From contig CM031596.1 in the NCBI GenBank assembly GCA_018398815.1, positions 60,806,772-60,870,771 of the forward strand: DNA of 64,000 bases. Reading direction: 5' to 3'. Within the stretch, counting starts at the first letter, position 1. Each line of letters starts with the position of its first letter. Below the pieces are notes generated by a model, which was not told where the DNA came from, did not search any database, and was given only the letters and a program-made list of their open reading frames with translations. Both the position numbers and the translations under genes were made by a program. Shown here in pieces: positions 24,222 through 36,632 of this stretch. The stretch is from Conus ventricosus. Taxonomy: Eukaryota > Mollusca > Gastropoda > Neogastropoda > Conidae.

Positions 24222-25176
24222 TTGGCAAACAAGAATTACACCACACCAAAGCAGATCATGCTTGGGATGGCGGTAAGACACATAACAGGATCAGGAAGAC
24301 TTGTTAACATATTGAATGGACATGGGCATTGTACGTCACAGACAACTCTTCAGAGAGTGGAGACTTCTATCACTGAAGCTGAAATGAGAAATCCAGTGTC
24401 ATCTTCTATCAACAGGTCTCAATATATAACACTGGTTTGGGACAACATTGACTTCCAAGAAGAAACTATGAATGGACAAAACACAACACACTGTGTGAAT
24501 GGGATTGCAATTCAGTGTGGACCATCCTTTGCCAGCTACATTTGTGGAAAATGCCACTACCCATAATTCTAACATCAGCAAGTCCAGGAAAGAAAAACTG
24601 GAGTGTGTTGAGACTAACATTATGTATTTCTCTAAAAAGAGGAGGACTGATCCTCAGTTTCCAGAGCTAGGTTCTACTGATGCTGCACAACAAAATGCCA
24701 AAGTGACCATCGTAAAACAAGACATGTTGTATTTTGTGCTCAAGCTATGCGCCCAGTCACTTGAAAGCCTTCCTTTGCCACCCTGGACTGGATTTAATGC
24801 AGCTGTTCAGAAGGAAGTGCCAGCCTGTGCTTCTGTGACATATCTTCCAGTCATTGATGGCAGTGCTACAGACATGTCAACAGTCAACACTATCCTCTGC
24901 AGAGGCATGGACTTTGCTGAACATTTAGACCAGAAAACAGTCATTATTGTTTGTGATCAAGCAATATATGCCAAAATTTATATTTTCACCAGTGGACAGT
25001 CATTTAAAGTGACAACAAAAATAGAATGTGAAAATAATTCAGTGAATATTTGTGCTATGCTTGACTTGAACTGTATGGAATGTAGGCTGATTTCAATGGA
25101 AATATATTATGTGCACACAAGGACTGCATCAGTTCAACTAAGGGACATAATTCTTTCTCAGAATCAGGTAGATTGA
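24222..25176 (+). pseudogene. Uncharacterised repeat-family protein, core region
   Basis: The first frame (to 24566) reads TPKQIMLGMAVRHITGSGRL, then VWDNIDFQEETMNGQNTTHC. The second (24499-25176) contains YLPVIDGSATDMSTVNTIL and TVIIVCDQAIYAKIYIF. These blocks (DNID..E....G..T.H; YLP.I......D..T; DQAIYAK) recur in a large family of marine-invertebrate proteins with no assigned function. The conserved Asp residues are suggestive of a nuclease or transposase fold, but that is only inference. The frame shift near 24530 and loss of the expected C-terminus show degeneration. Confidence 0.55.
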
Positions 25177-26640
25177 AAACTATCTTTTATGTTCTTTTTT
25201 TTTTGCATTTTTTGTGCCTGTTATGAACCCAATACCTCAGACCTTACATTATTTTATTACCTGAGGTGTCTGAAAGTTGGTTTGGAGTATGTCGTATGCC
25301 TTTTTTTCAGATTTTGCTTGTTTAAAAAATACTTTGTGTTTTTGACTGAAAGTATCACTTTTAAATGCATATTTCTCACAAACTAGACCGAGTTCAAAGT
25401 TCTAGTATGTCAAAAAGTAATACACTACTGACCCTCTTTCCAAATCAATCAAAAAATTTCAATGCGGGGTCCTAGCCGACACTTTCATTTTCTAGGCCTT
25501 TTTTGGTGGTGTGGCCCTTGGACTAATAAGTTTCTAAAATGTTCAAACTGAACCCAGGCTTAGGAGATGGATACAGAAAAAAATGCCACTTTTTTTTTTC
25601 TTCTTTCATCACTGTGGAACATACTTCCTTTGCACTGCTGCAACTACAGCACTGATCACTTCATAAATCATTTCCCATTGGAGATGAAAACTTTTTCCCG
25701 TTCTGCAACTGTAAACAGGCAGTCAATAGGAAATAAAGGAAATGGCTTCTTTTCCCCTCCTAAAGACCAGAAACGCACAATACATGCTTCAACAAAAAAA
25801 AACATTTGTTGCATGTTTACACCTTTCTTTGATGCACAGATTCGTGTTAAATTTTTAAAAAATAACAACAGTATGATCAAAATTACAGAAATGCTAAGTC
25901 TTAGTTAAAATCCTGATTTATCTTTTAAGCCTGACTGATTACCTTCAAACTTACCCATTAGGATTTGGGAAAACAAAAAAAAATATATTGGTTTATCTTA
26001 GCATTTTCTCGTTACCATCCAGAGACGGCAAGGATGGTAAAAACAAGCTACAAAACCTCCAAAATCAAGACAATTCAGTCCACTCTTACTTCTCTTCATT
26101 TGGTCTCTGGCTGAGGTAAGACTAACAATAGAGGAGAAAAACTTTTCAAACAACTTCTACAACATCACTACACATCCAGTTCTCTCCCTCTCCTCTTACT
26201 TTCAGTCGCTCCATGTTAGTTAGTTGCCTTGTGGGACACCGACCCAAAGGCACTTGAAAAAAACAAAGTTTAATCATCAGCTAAAACATATCCGTGTATG
26301 TCTGAACAGATAATTGAACAGCTGTCCTTGCAGCCTACTCTAAAATCCTAAGCTACGAGGAGGTTGGGGGTTTGCGGGGAGGAAAAAAACACACCTCTAA
26401 TTCTACCAAACAAGGACACAAGACTACCAATCAAATACATACGCATATAAAAACACATTTATTTTCATGTATATACACATTCAAACATAGGTATGCAACA
26501 GTAACATGGACACACCGTTTCAACAGAAACAATACATTAACCAAATCCTCAGACTGTTTTATGCTCCTCAACATTTTCAAAGCCAGTACCAACTGATGTT
26601 CGCAATGCAACATCAGACCTCCACTTTCACGCACACCTCA
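25177..26640. other. Intergenic, no gene recognised
   Basis: A+T-rich sequence between the broken repeat-family gene and the 38-bp minisatellite. Only chance open frames are present. Confidence 0.4.
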
Positions 26641-26659
26641 AGATGATGGGACAGGACAA

Positions 26660-28050
26660 TGTCACTTTCACTCACACCCCTCAAGATGACATGATACTGC
26701 CACCTTCAGCTCACAACGCAACACCGGTATGCCACTGTGATTTTCGCTCAAAATGCGACAGACATGACACAACCACTTTCACTCACAATGTCACAGGTGA
26801 CATCACACCGCCACTTTCACTCACAATGTAACACATCACATCACGCTGCCACTTTCACTCACAATGTAACACATCACATCACTCTGCCACGTTCACCAAC
26901 AATGTAACACATACATCACACCGCCACTTTCACTCACAATGTAACACATCACATCACACTGCCACTTTCACCAACAATGTAACACATCACATCACTCTGC
27001 CACGTTCACTCACAATGTAACATCACATCACACTGCCACTTCCACCAACAATGTAACACATCACATCACACTGCCACTTTCACCAACAATGTAACACATC
27101 ACATCAGACTGCCACTTTCACAACAATGTAAACATCACATCACACTGCCACTTTCACCAACATGTAACACAATCACATCACACTGCCACTTTCACCAACA
27201 ATGTAACACATCACATCACTCTGCCACTTTCACCAACAATGTAACACATCACATCACTCTGCCACTTTCACACCATGTAACACATCACATCACTCTGCCA
27301 CTTTCACCACCAATGCAACACATCACATCACTCTGCCACTTTCACCAACAATGTAACACATCATTCACACTGCCACTTTCACCAACAATGTAACACATCA
27401 CATCACTCTGCCACTTTCACCAACAATGTAAACACATCACATCACACTGCCACTTTCACCAACAATGAAAACATCACATCACTCTGCCACTTTCACCAAC
27501 AATGGAACACCCCACATCACACTGCCACTTTCACCAACAATGTAACACACCACATCACACTGCCACTTTCACTCACCATGTAACACTCACATCACTCTGC
27601 CACTTTCACTCACCATGTAACACATACATCAACTCTGCCATTTTCACTCACAATTGTAACACATCACACTGCCATTTTCACTCACAATGTAACACTATCA
27701 CACTGCCACTTTCACTCACCATGTAACACACCACATCACACTGCCACTTTCACTCACCATGTTAACACACCACATCACACTGCCACTTTCACCAACAATG
27801 TAACACACCACATCACACTGCCACTTTCACTCACCACATCACACTGCCACTTTCACTCCCCATGTAAACACGCCACATCACACTGCCACTTTCACTCACC
27901 ATGTAACACCCCACATCACTGCCACTTTCACCGACACTGCAACAGACATCACACAGCCACTTTCACTCACAATGCCACGGATGATATCACACAGGCACAT
28001 TCATTCAGGTGCCACAAGGGATATCACACTGGCACTTCCATTCACCCACA
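26660..28050. repeat. 38-bp minisatellite downstream of G3BP stop
   Basis: Roughly 36 units of the type CAATGTAACACATCACATCA plus CTCTGCCACTTTCACCAA. The central units are homogeneous with single-base indels, and the units at both edges are more diverged (26661-26800 and 27930-28050). It begins about 125 bp beyond the G3BP stop codon, so it may lie in the 3' UTR of that minus-strand gene. If so, the transcript would carry GTGATGTGATGTGTTAC repeats. Confidence 0.9.
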
Positions 28051-28174
28051 CCTGACCACAAGTTGACAAGATAGCTCCATGCCTGAAGTAGCGTGCTCTC
28101 CCAGACACAGCGTGGTTCTTGAAACAGAGCGGAAATGACGGCATCAAAGAGAACACCCAGGCCCTAGTGGCGGG

Positions 28175-28357
28175 CTACAGCATTTGACGCTCCTCTTTTG
28201 TGGAATTCTCGACCACCATTCTGACGATCTTGTAGGGCCGGGAGTTTCTGTAGCCGCCACGATAGCCATTGTTCCGTGGGGGTCCCTGCCCATATCGAGC
28301 ACCCCCACGGGTCTTTTTCTCCTCAACGTTCATCCTATGTCCGTTATAAAAGATTGG
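28175..28357 (-). CDS. G3BP/rasputin, last exon (RRM end and RGG tail)
   Basis: This 61-codon exon starts after a TTGCAG acceptor with PIFYNGHRMNVEEKKTR, the last strand of the G3BP RRM (human ...RLNVEEKKTR). It continues as a short glycine-arginine tail (RGGARYGQGPPRNNGYRGGY), then RNSRPYKIVRMVVENSTKEE and RQML before TAG. G3BP is an RNA-binding scaffold protein of stress granules. The RGG tail binds RNA and is shorter than in vertebrate G3BP1. The preceding exon ends two bases into a codon as assembled, although this exon needs phase 0; see the exon at 30827. Confidence 0.9.
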   Translation of the reverse strand, partial: PIFYNGHRMNVEEKKTRGGARYGQGPPRNNGYRGGYRNSRPYKIVRMVVENSTKEERQML

Positions 28358-29034
28358 CTGCAACAGAAGCAAACAGTGGTCAGTTTCTTGCTAACTAATC
28401 TCTATCTGTCATTCTCTGGTTCCACTCCAAAAACAAACAACAGATCAATATTCATGTGTCCGCAACCATCTTCTGCTGATGTTTTTCATTTTCCCAATAA
28501 TAGCCATTGGCATCATGTGTGTGCTGGGGCTAACATTATGCTTCAATGTTCATATTGAAATTTCCTCTCTTCTCTTTGACATTTTCCTGCCTTATGTAAA
28601 TAGAACATGAAAGAAATTTGTATTGTATCATATATAAATAATAAGGCTCAGTGGCCAAACATCATCGCCTTGTAAATTCAGTTCCCCACAGTAGCTCTGC
28701 TAGTTTCCAGCCGTTTGCAGCTCATGGAGTGCTGATGATGAAATGCTCAAACTGCTGCACTGCTGTTGATGTTACAAAAGAAAATGTCCATATTTTACAA
28801 AGCCATGACAGCTGAGTTTTAAACCGAGGGCAGAAGACATACCGAATCAAGCTCGATTCACAGAAGGACCAAAAAGTAAAAGTCTGCAGCTATTTTTTTT
28901 TATGACAAAAGACTTAAGTTTTAAATCACAGACCACTGAAGTGCCCAATCAAGATCAATCCTCAAACGGGCCTAGAACCTTTTTTTTTTCTTTTGAATCC
29001 CAGTTTATTTTGATAATTTCTTTATTGTATTACA
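28358..29034 (-). other. G3BP intron
   Basis: Nothing recognised. A+T-rich up to the left end of element E2. Confidence 0.5.
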
Positions 29035-29598
29035 CAGGGCTTAAAACAGGAGGAGGAAAAAACCACTGAAACTAGGGGGGTCCGGGGCATGCTCCCCCGG
29101 GAAAATTTTTTTAAAAACCGAGTGTAAATCTATGCCATTTCGCGCTTTCTGGACATAATTTCAAGAGTTATTTAGTGCATAAAAATTGCTGTAAACACAT
29201 AATTATTACAGGAAGACATATTTGGGACAAGGGGAGAAGGGGTTAAACACATAATAAAATGATCACTCCCCGTTTAACTTGAGTGTTTTACAGGTGTTCA
29301 CCAACTATAGTCTTTGGATGAAATCTCACTTCTGGGGTTGCTCAATAAGTTTCACTTTTTAGGTTTAAATGATCACACAATATTAAGTTTGAAGTTGGTG
29401 CACACAAAGTCAGTAACTGTATCAAACACTTTAAAGTTCAGTCTCATATAACAGAGATCAACTTGCGGAATCAGCACATTTTGAAAGTCACAATATCCAA
29501 ATTTTGATAAATGAGAAACTTGTGGAATCAGCACATACTGAAAGTCAAATTTTGAAGTTCCTAAATTATAATAAACACTGAAATACAGGATTTCACAA

Positions 29599-29650
<52 letters not shown>

Positions 29651-30481
29651 CTTTGGTGTTTGGGTGGTGGAGGCATTAAAGAAACATAGCAAGGAACTCT
29701 GTTTCTTCTTGCTGCTTGCATTGTCTGCACTGTCTTTGCCATCCACCTTCTTGCTTACTTGAATTTCAACCCTATCTTTGTCTGCTGTTTCCTTGCTTTC
29801 TCCTGTCTGGCTTTCACACTCTACAATTTTTATTTCATTCTCATCCACCTTCTTGCTGACAACTTGACTTTGATTAGTTTGAACCCTATCTTTTTCTTGC
29901 TGCCTCCCCCCTGGCTTGCACTCTCCACATTTTCTATATCACCCTCTTTTTTCCCCACAGGATTGCAATGTTCTATCCTGGCACGTTTTACTGCTGCTAA
30001 AGTGTCTTCAGTGACCTTTCTTGTAGTTCCACTCAGCGCCTTGACGTTTGACACGTGCTTCGCTGAACGAATGTGATCAAGAGCTTTCTTCCCGCGACCA
30101 CCGTAACACTTCCCTTAAGCACAGTTTGCACCAAGCTAAACCTGGTGCAATAACTTTGCGAAGAAAGTCTCCAATGACTTCTTCGTCAACTTTCTGAAGC
30201 GTCCACTCCCATTTCCACTTGTTTTTAATTGCAGATTCGTCAAAAGATCGACCCGCATGAACAATGACTGCGCGCTCTGCCATTTTGTTTTTTCCGGAAG
30301 TCCGACCGGAAACTTCTTCCAAGAATAATCAGGGGCCATAACTTGCGCACAGTTGCTATGAACGCTTGCAAGCCGATCACGGATACCTTGCTCCTGTCGG
30401 GGTTTTTTTTTTTTTTTTTTTTTTTTTTTGACAAACCGAAATCGCGGAATTCCGCCCAGACGCGGAACGTTTTAAGCCCTG
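29035..30481 (-). mobile_element. CAGRG-ended zinc-finger transposon E2
   Basis: The 13-bp inverted ends are CAGGGCTTAAAAC (29035-29047) and GTTTTAAGCCCTG (30469-30481). No convincing target duplication remains. A GGGGGTCCGGGGC block near the left end (29078-29100) and CCGC/GCGG motifs inside the right end (30430-30468) repeat the layout of E1 and E3. A (CA)n tract (29600-29648) interrupts the interior. The element lies in a G3BP intron in the same orientation as the gene. Confidence 0.65.
29561..30322 (-). pseudogene. E2 zinc-finger protein with PIP-like motif
   Basis: From the right end the minus strand reads MAERAVIVHAGRSFDESA, IKNKWKWEW and IAPGLAWCKLC. One frame shift near 30090 then gives YGGRGKKALDHIRSAKH, completing a C-x2-C...H-x5-H finger close to that of E3. 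The linker holds two related ~36-residue units (EKDRVQTNQSQVVSKKVDEN and DKDRVEIQVSKKVDGKD). It ends in KKKQSSLLCFFNAS, where QSSLLCFF fits the PCNA-binding PIP pattern QxxLxxFF. The frame then runs into the CA repeat, so no catalytic domain is left. Confidence 0.55.
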
Positions 30482-30826
30482 ATTTTGCATTTCTGTGTTT
30501 GTCTGATGTGTGCCATTTTATATCTGAAAAATCATAACATAAGCATACCTGACTAAGCAAATATATACGTATGAAGCACGAACAAAGCTGGCAGATCTGA
30601 AAGTTCAGAAAGTTATCACCCGTTTGCTTTTACGCCTTTTCTATGCAGAAAACACTATCCAAAGAGGGTTTTTTTTCCAGATTTTGTTTGTGGATCAAAG
30701 CGTTCTCCTGACATAAAAGTATGTCACTTGATTAAAACACATACCTGACTTCTCATCTGCAGCTGTCACACCTATCAAACCAACTTCGAGGTCTCAAAAC
30801 AAAATGAGGCTCTGTAACAAACTCAC

Positions 30827-30885
30827 CTTTGTCTCAGCACATTTTGCGCCGTTTCCATGTTGTCAAAGATGACAAATCCAAAATT
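30827..30885 (-). CDS. G3BP exon 10 (RRM core)
   Basis: A 59-nt exon between a GTTGCAG acceptor and a GTGAGT donor reads NFGFVIFDNMETAQNVLRQ. This includes the RNP1-type strand NFGFVIF that contacts RNA in the G3BP RRM. It leaves two bases of an Arg codon, while the next exon needs phase 0. One more base in the CC run at 30826-30827 (GGG instead of GG on the sense strand) would restore the frame. Confidence 0.85.
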
Positions 30886-31274
30886 CTGCAACAAAAAACA
30901 AGAAAAATTGCATTTTTTTTTATTCCCATGAATTCCATTGACAGCACACAGAAAGAACAGACTATCTGTACACTTACCTCCAAAAACCTAAGAAAGAATC
31001 CACAGAGCAAAAAGATTCAAGCTACAGACATTGTCATTGTTACTATCCTCTAATCAAGAACTTAACACTCAAGCACATGCACACAAACACACCGGCAAAA
31101 AAAAAAAAAAAAAAGGATACTTCAGTTCTGTCGCTAATTTCAACAAATACAAAAACCACAACTGTGGGAAAGTGAAAGCAGACACACCGTCTTTAGCCGC
31201 TTCCGCTGATGGTGCATTTTTCATAAGGGAAGCTGTTTTCCAATCAATTTCCCTTTTCTTCCTGCTTTAGTTTG

Positions 31275-31960
31275 CAGGGCTTCTGAAAACGCAAAAAAAT
31301 TGCGTACAGTACGCATTAAAACTCTACGGGACGCACTGGGTGTCCGTGTAAGGGGTCCCCAGGGACCCCTTCAAATTTGGTGAGTCAAGACATAAAGTGA
31401 GAAAAGACTGCCTTCAACATCGTAAGTTGGGTGCCGTAACATCGTAGGTCTGCTACACTTCGGACCGAACCCATCCTTTTCAAGTTTGAACAGTAACAAA
31501 GCGAGTAGGGTAGCCTCCTAACAACATACGTCGGTCACTTTTGTCGTCTGCTGAGGCTGACTGACTAAGCTTAACGCTAGGCCACACATCGTTTTCAGTT
31601 GAACGAATTTTCCTACTTTGAGCCATGTGATGTCACGATGACGCTTTTCATTTTCCCGGCAGGAGAGAGGCATTTCCGCGAAGCCTTTGTTTCCAACATG
31701 TCTCTCGAAGCGTGGTTAACGAAATTATCGTCGCAAAAGCGAAAAAGCGTAGCAGAGGAGCAAGATCGAGAATGGATACAATTTTTGATGTTTATTTTGT
31801 TGTTTTTATTGTGACGATGTGTCTGTGACAATTGCAGTGCGCGTGCAGGGATGCAATTTTTTAACATATATTTTGTTGTTTTTATTGTGGTGTAGGGACC
31901 CTTAATGTTAGCCTGGACCCCTTTTTAAAAATTGATAAGGGGTCCCCGGGCCCGAAAGAT
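31275..31960 (+). mobile_element. Partial CAGRG-ended element E4
   Basis: CAGGGCTTCTGAAAACGC at 31275 resembles the end of E2. A 22-bp near-perfect palindrome built on AAGGGGTCCC/GGGACCCCTT follows at 31350-31371, and a related AAGGGGTCCCCGGGCCCG at about 31940. Between them a + frame encodes MSLEAWLTKLSSQKRKSVAE, like the short N-terminus of some hAT transposases. No second TIR was identified. Confidence 0.35.
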
Positions 31961-31989
31961 TTTCCCCCCCCAGCAGAACCCGAGTTTGT

Positions 31990-32800
31990 GAGTAATAATG
32001 CCACGGCTCCCTGAAATTTTTTATTCAGGAGACTAAACTCAAGAGCGACCCTGATCTTTTTATTCCAAAGCTCTCACCTTTTGGTCTCAGGGTACTGACC
32101 AGGCATTCTGCAAACCAGACCAAGGGGAGACTGCAATCACAATACTCTAACCAAAACCAACCCAAATCGCTTGTATCACAGCACGGAATTTCAGCTGATC
32201 CAATCTCAAGTGAAAACCCCAGGAGTTGGAAAGCAAACGCTCCTCGGGGTCCCGGGGACTTCACTATCCAATTGGCCCTTGAAAGGCCCTAAAGACCTTT
32301 TTCAAAAATTAAAGGACCTCTACATTAACTTTAAGCAGCTTAAATATCACAAAACGTACTTGAAATTCTCCTCATGGAAATGCCCCAAAAAAACGTACAC
32401 CCAATAAATTTGGGGCTGCTTACGCAAAATCCAATCACACTGAAAACTGTTTTTTTCCCTTGTTAGTCTTCTAGAACAATGTTTTTCAGTCTTTGTCTTC
32501 CACTTAATCCATTTTTTCACACCTAAAACAAAAACCCGGGCTGATATTTTAACCTGACAGTCTAGCCGAACTTAAAACTTGAATGTCAATCTTTCACAAC
32601 AAAGTAAAAAAAAAATGACAGAGAAGAGAAAAAAAAAACAAAACTTTTATTAGGGTCATGGGCATTTTCAATCCTGAATAAGCGGAAAAAAAAAGAGCAC
32701 ACACACACCATACTCAAAAGCAGATGTACCCACCCCGGGGCGTTGTGTGTGTTTGTGTGTTTGTTTGTGTGATTGTGTACATGTGTGTGTGGTGTGTGTG

Positions 32801-32831
<31 letters not shown>

Positions 32832-34319
32832 GGGGGGGTTTGTGTGTTTCGCTTAAGCTGTAGAAATTTTGTGGTGTGTGTTTGGAAATTTGCCTTTTGT
32901 TTTTTATCATTTTGGTTGCTTCTTTTGTTATTTACTCTTTTTTGAAACGTTTAGGCTTTTAAAGATTAGGCGCAAGAAATGCACATTATTATTTTTATTA
33001 TTTTTTAAAAACACGGCCTTTAAATCACTTTTTTTTTCCATTCTTTTTCGACCCCTTTGGATGCCCTGTTGAACCCCCCTCTGCTTCATTTTTTCTGTCC
33101 TTAGCAAACAAACCAGAGTGTTGGATGTTCAATCAGCTGAAATTTCTCGCTCCTGAACGGAAGCTCAGACGGTCAGCCTCTTCAAGTAGTGACGTGCCTC
33201 ATCACTGGTGCATTTATTTTCTTCCTCAGTACCATTTTTTCCTAACCTTTTTCCCTTTTCTCTTTTTTCCAGCTGCCTCCTCCCTTGCCTCTGTTCAGCA
33301 AGGTATCTGTCAATTTTCCCCAGCTCCTGATGCTAACCCAAGGAGTTTTTTTGCAATGACAACTCCCTCCACACCTCCCATATTATAAATATGGTCTAGC
33401 AAAACCCTACGTCCTCGACCCAAAAGCAGTGATCTTTCCACAAGAACATCGAGCATAATTTTTGTTTGGGATCCTTCGCAACCAGCCCTTGTATGCTTTT
33501 TTTTCCCCAACGATCCAAATGCCTTTCCCTGGCATTTCGATTGCCTTGAGCAAAACGGAAATGTTGGATGTAAGTATGAGTCTCACGCGAAAAGAACCAC
33601 AAAACTAGGGCGAGACCTTGAGAAAAATCAAAACTTCCAAGCTGAAAATTTTCTGCAAAGGTAGGGCGTTTGTCAGAACCCATTGGGGAATTTCAGAGAA
33701 GTACCGCTTGCTTCCCAGATTTTCCAACCAGCAATTTTTTCCTCGACGATTTTTTTGGGGTGCATAAGGACTTAAAAAAGGGCCTTGATCTAATATAAGC
33801 ACTTTGTAAGGGCCCTTACTTGGGTGTTTCAAAAATGAAGGGGCCTGTAAAAGGGCCCCGGGGGGCCCTGCCTGACAGGTTCTCTGCTCTTCAACATAAA
33901 TGTAAAGGCGAAAGATCCCACCTTTCACAAAAGTTTTTGGCCATTTCTCTACTTTTTTGGCGATCATCTCGAGGCGTTGAAAATAAAGCTTAAATGTTTT
34001 CAAGCAAGAGATTTTAAAAGGCAAGTGACCATGCACATTCACAACCCTCATGCCATCCAAGGAGCATAGGCCCATCAAGCAAAGACTAGGCAAATCCTAC
34101 TGCAAAAACCAAAAAGTAAATTTTGCTGAACCCCTATCCAAAAAAGTGGGTTTTCTTATGAAACAAAAAGATTGTTACAACAAGGCTACTATATAATTTA
34201 TCAAAGTACAAAATGTAAACAAAAGAAAAATTAAGACTTTTTTTTTCCTTCCTTAAAGGACCAATTTTTAGTAGTCATTCAACAGGGACCACATAAACAT
34301 GTCAACATACTACCAAAGA
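31990..34319. other. Low-quality intronic sequence
   Basis: No exon or element recognised. From about 32 kb homopolymer runs become frequent and isolated bases seem lost, as in the adjoining duplicated part. A (GT)n tract lies at 32740-32830. Open frames here are not credible. Confidence 0.4.
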
Positions 34320-36518
34320 AAAATTCCTCTTTCCAAATGCGCACACACACACACAATGCACACACACACGCAAAACATCATGCCTTTTTTTGGTCGTGCA
34401 AATAGGGCATTATTTCGCATTTATTATGGCAAGACCAACGATGGTACGTGGAGACCAGGCCCAAAAAAGGGCTTTTAATAACAAGAAAAGGACTGACAAA
34501 TAAACACCCTGCCCTTTATGGAGAATACAAGCAGAGGAATGTGGAGATCCCTCCCCCCCCCCCCCCCCAAAGAGTTTGTCAGAAACTCTGATAACCTACT
34601 AAAAAAACAATAATTGTAATAATCTATGTCAATAATCATAATTGTTATCATTTTATTTTATTTCATCATCACTTGACCCAACGATACCGGACTTACTGCC
34701 CAATTTTGACCCGCACCCGCTACTTAGGGAAAAAAATTTTCAAAAACTGTCTCGAATACATAACATTTAAACCCCTAAAGCAATGAAACAAGTAGTTTTT
34801 TCCTATTATTTTTTGACTAATTTAAAAATTACAAACCCGATGGCATTGACTAAGGTTTATTTTCATGCACCCCGGCACACTTCCCCCCCTTGGGTTGATC
34901 CTCATTCCCCACCCCCCAAACCCGAAAGGAAAAAAAAAAAATTACTTCAGCAAGACTTTTAAACAAAAAATTTACAACAAAATTTTCTTTCACTAGCCCA
35001 AAAAATTTTGATTGGAGTTCACGCTCATAAAAAGATGGGAACACATCACGTTAATCAAAAGACAGACAGCTTTCTGGACAGAAGACATTCCAGGCACACA
35101 AAGCCCCCATTACAAGAACATTAAGATACGACTAAAATTCAGTACCTTATGACTGTGGAAAGCTATCTCACTTCCCCGGCACTCAGCCCAGGGAAAAAAG
35201 AACACCGGAATCCGTCCAAAAAACCTGTGTTTTGACTGTTCATTGTTGAAATGGGTTTCCCCTGAACAAAAAACCCTAAAATTTCCCGGAGGGCTGGGAC
35301 AAGGGAAGAGGCCAACTCCCCCCTCCTCCTAACAAACCTTTTAAAAACCTGCACTTAAAACGGGGCAGTTTGGCAAATCTGCCATAAAAGCAATATGTCA
35401 TCATTTCCCTCCAACATGTCAAACCACATGTTCATACACTTTTATCAGTACTTTGGCAGTGACTTGCCAAAAAATGTTCAAAACCCAAATTATTTTCCCT
35501 TCAACCAAACACAAAAACAGCTGGTCCGGGTTTTTGCGAACAACCGAGGCCAGATTTTTGGCATTTGGCATACCAAAAAAGCCACCAGCATACCATGGAT
35601 TCCTGCATACCTTCTTTACTTCCTCCCACTTTTTTTTTTTTGACTGAAAAATTTTTTTTGCAGTTTCTCATTTTTACATTTCTGAATCCCCCCAAAACAC
35701 AAAAAAAATGGGACCCCTGATACATGCTTTAAAAAACAAAAAAGTCACAAACACATTGTTAAAAATCTACAGTAACTATGGAATAATCCCCCTTAAAAAT
35801 GGCTAAAAGGGAAAACCAACAACCAACACATATTTTTAACGTGATGTTCAGATACCCCAAATTAATTTATTATGGTTTTCACACATAAAAAAAGCTATGG
35901 AATGCTTTTTTGTATGAAACTGATTTCACGGGTTTCCCTTAAAAAGAAGTTTTCAGCTCATTTTCTGACATGCTGTGAGGCAAATTGCCCACAAACAATT
36001 GCTGGTCATCAGGAAAATTTCGCTCCGAATGGGAAAATTTTCTTCCACCTTTTCCCTTTTTCTTTTTCGCCCCCCCCCCATTTCGTTCCCCCCTTTTGTG
36101 AATTCTCCTTTCTCGCGAATGGGGACTCTCTTCTGGGCCCCTGTAAGATATAAGATTACAGTTTGGGACTTTTTTTAAATCATCGGGGACAGATATCCAC
36201 TGCAGTTTAAACTGAGGGAACAAAAAGCAATGATACAAGAAAAACTTGGTGAACACAAAACCCCTCAGAGCTCTCATGCAATTTTGACCATTCATAGAAA
36301 ACAAACCATAAATTTGCTTCGCTCCTTGTACTTTTTGTATGTGTAATATTTCTCTGTACACGGATTGGGGGGAAAAGAAGAGAGAGAAAAAATATTCTAC
36401 TGAAGGAAAATTACAGAAAATATAACAAACTAAAAAGAAGAACAGACCGCCTCCCATCAAAGTTTCCAATTTCATTCAAACCCGACTCAGATTCCACCAG
36501 CCTAAAGTTCACAAATTA

Positions 36519-36520
<2 letters not shown>

Positions 36521-36606
<86 letters not shown>

Positions 36607-36632
36607 AACCCCCCCCCCCCCCCCCCCCCCCC
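36521..36632. repeat. Poly-C tract with an A insert
   Basis: 76 C, 12 A, then 24 C. The matching locus in the other copy (43681-43732) is 52 C, so the length and the A-run are unreliable. Confidence 0.9.

Noticed and set aside
26643..27726. Open frames rich in HFHSQCN-type repeats
   Set aside because: Translation of the 38-bp minisatellite, with no start context and frame changes at every indel.
26660..28050. CRISPR-like array of regular repeats
   Set aside because: There are no unique spacers; the repeat units adjoin directly, and the genome is eukaryotic.
33605..34093. 162-codon minus-strand frame
   Set aside because: Lies in the error-laden contig end and has no recognisable protein character.
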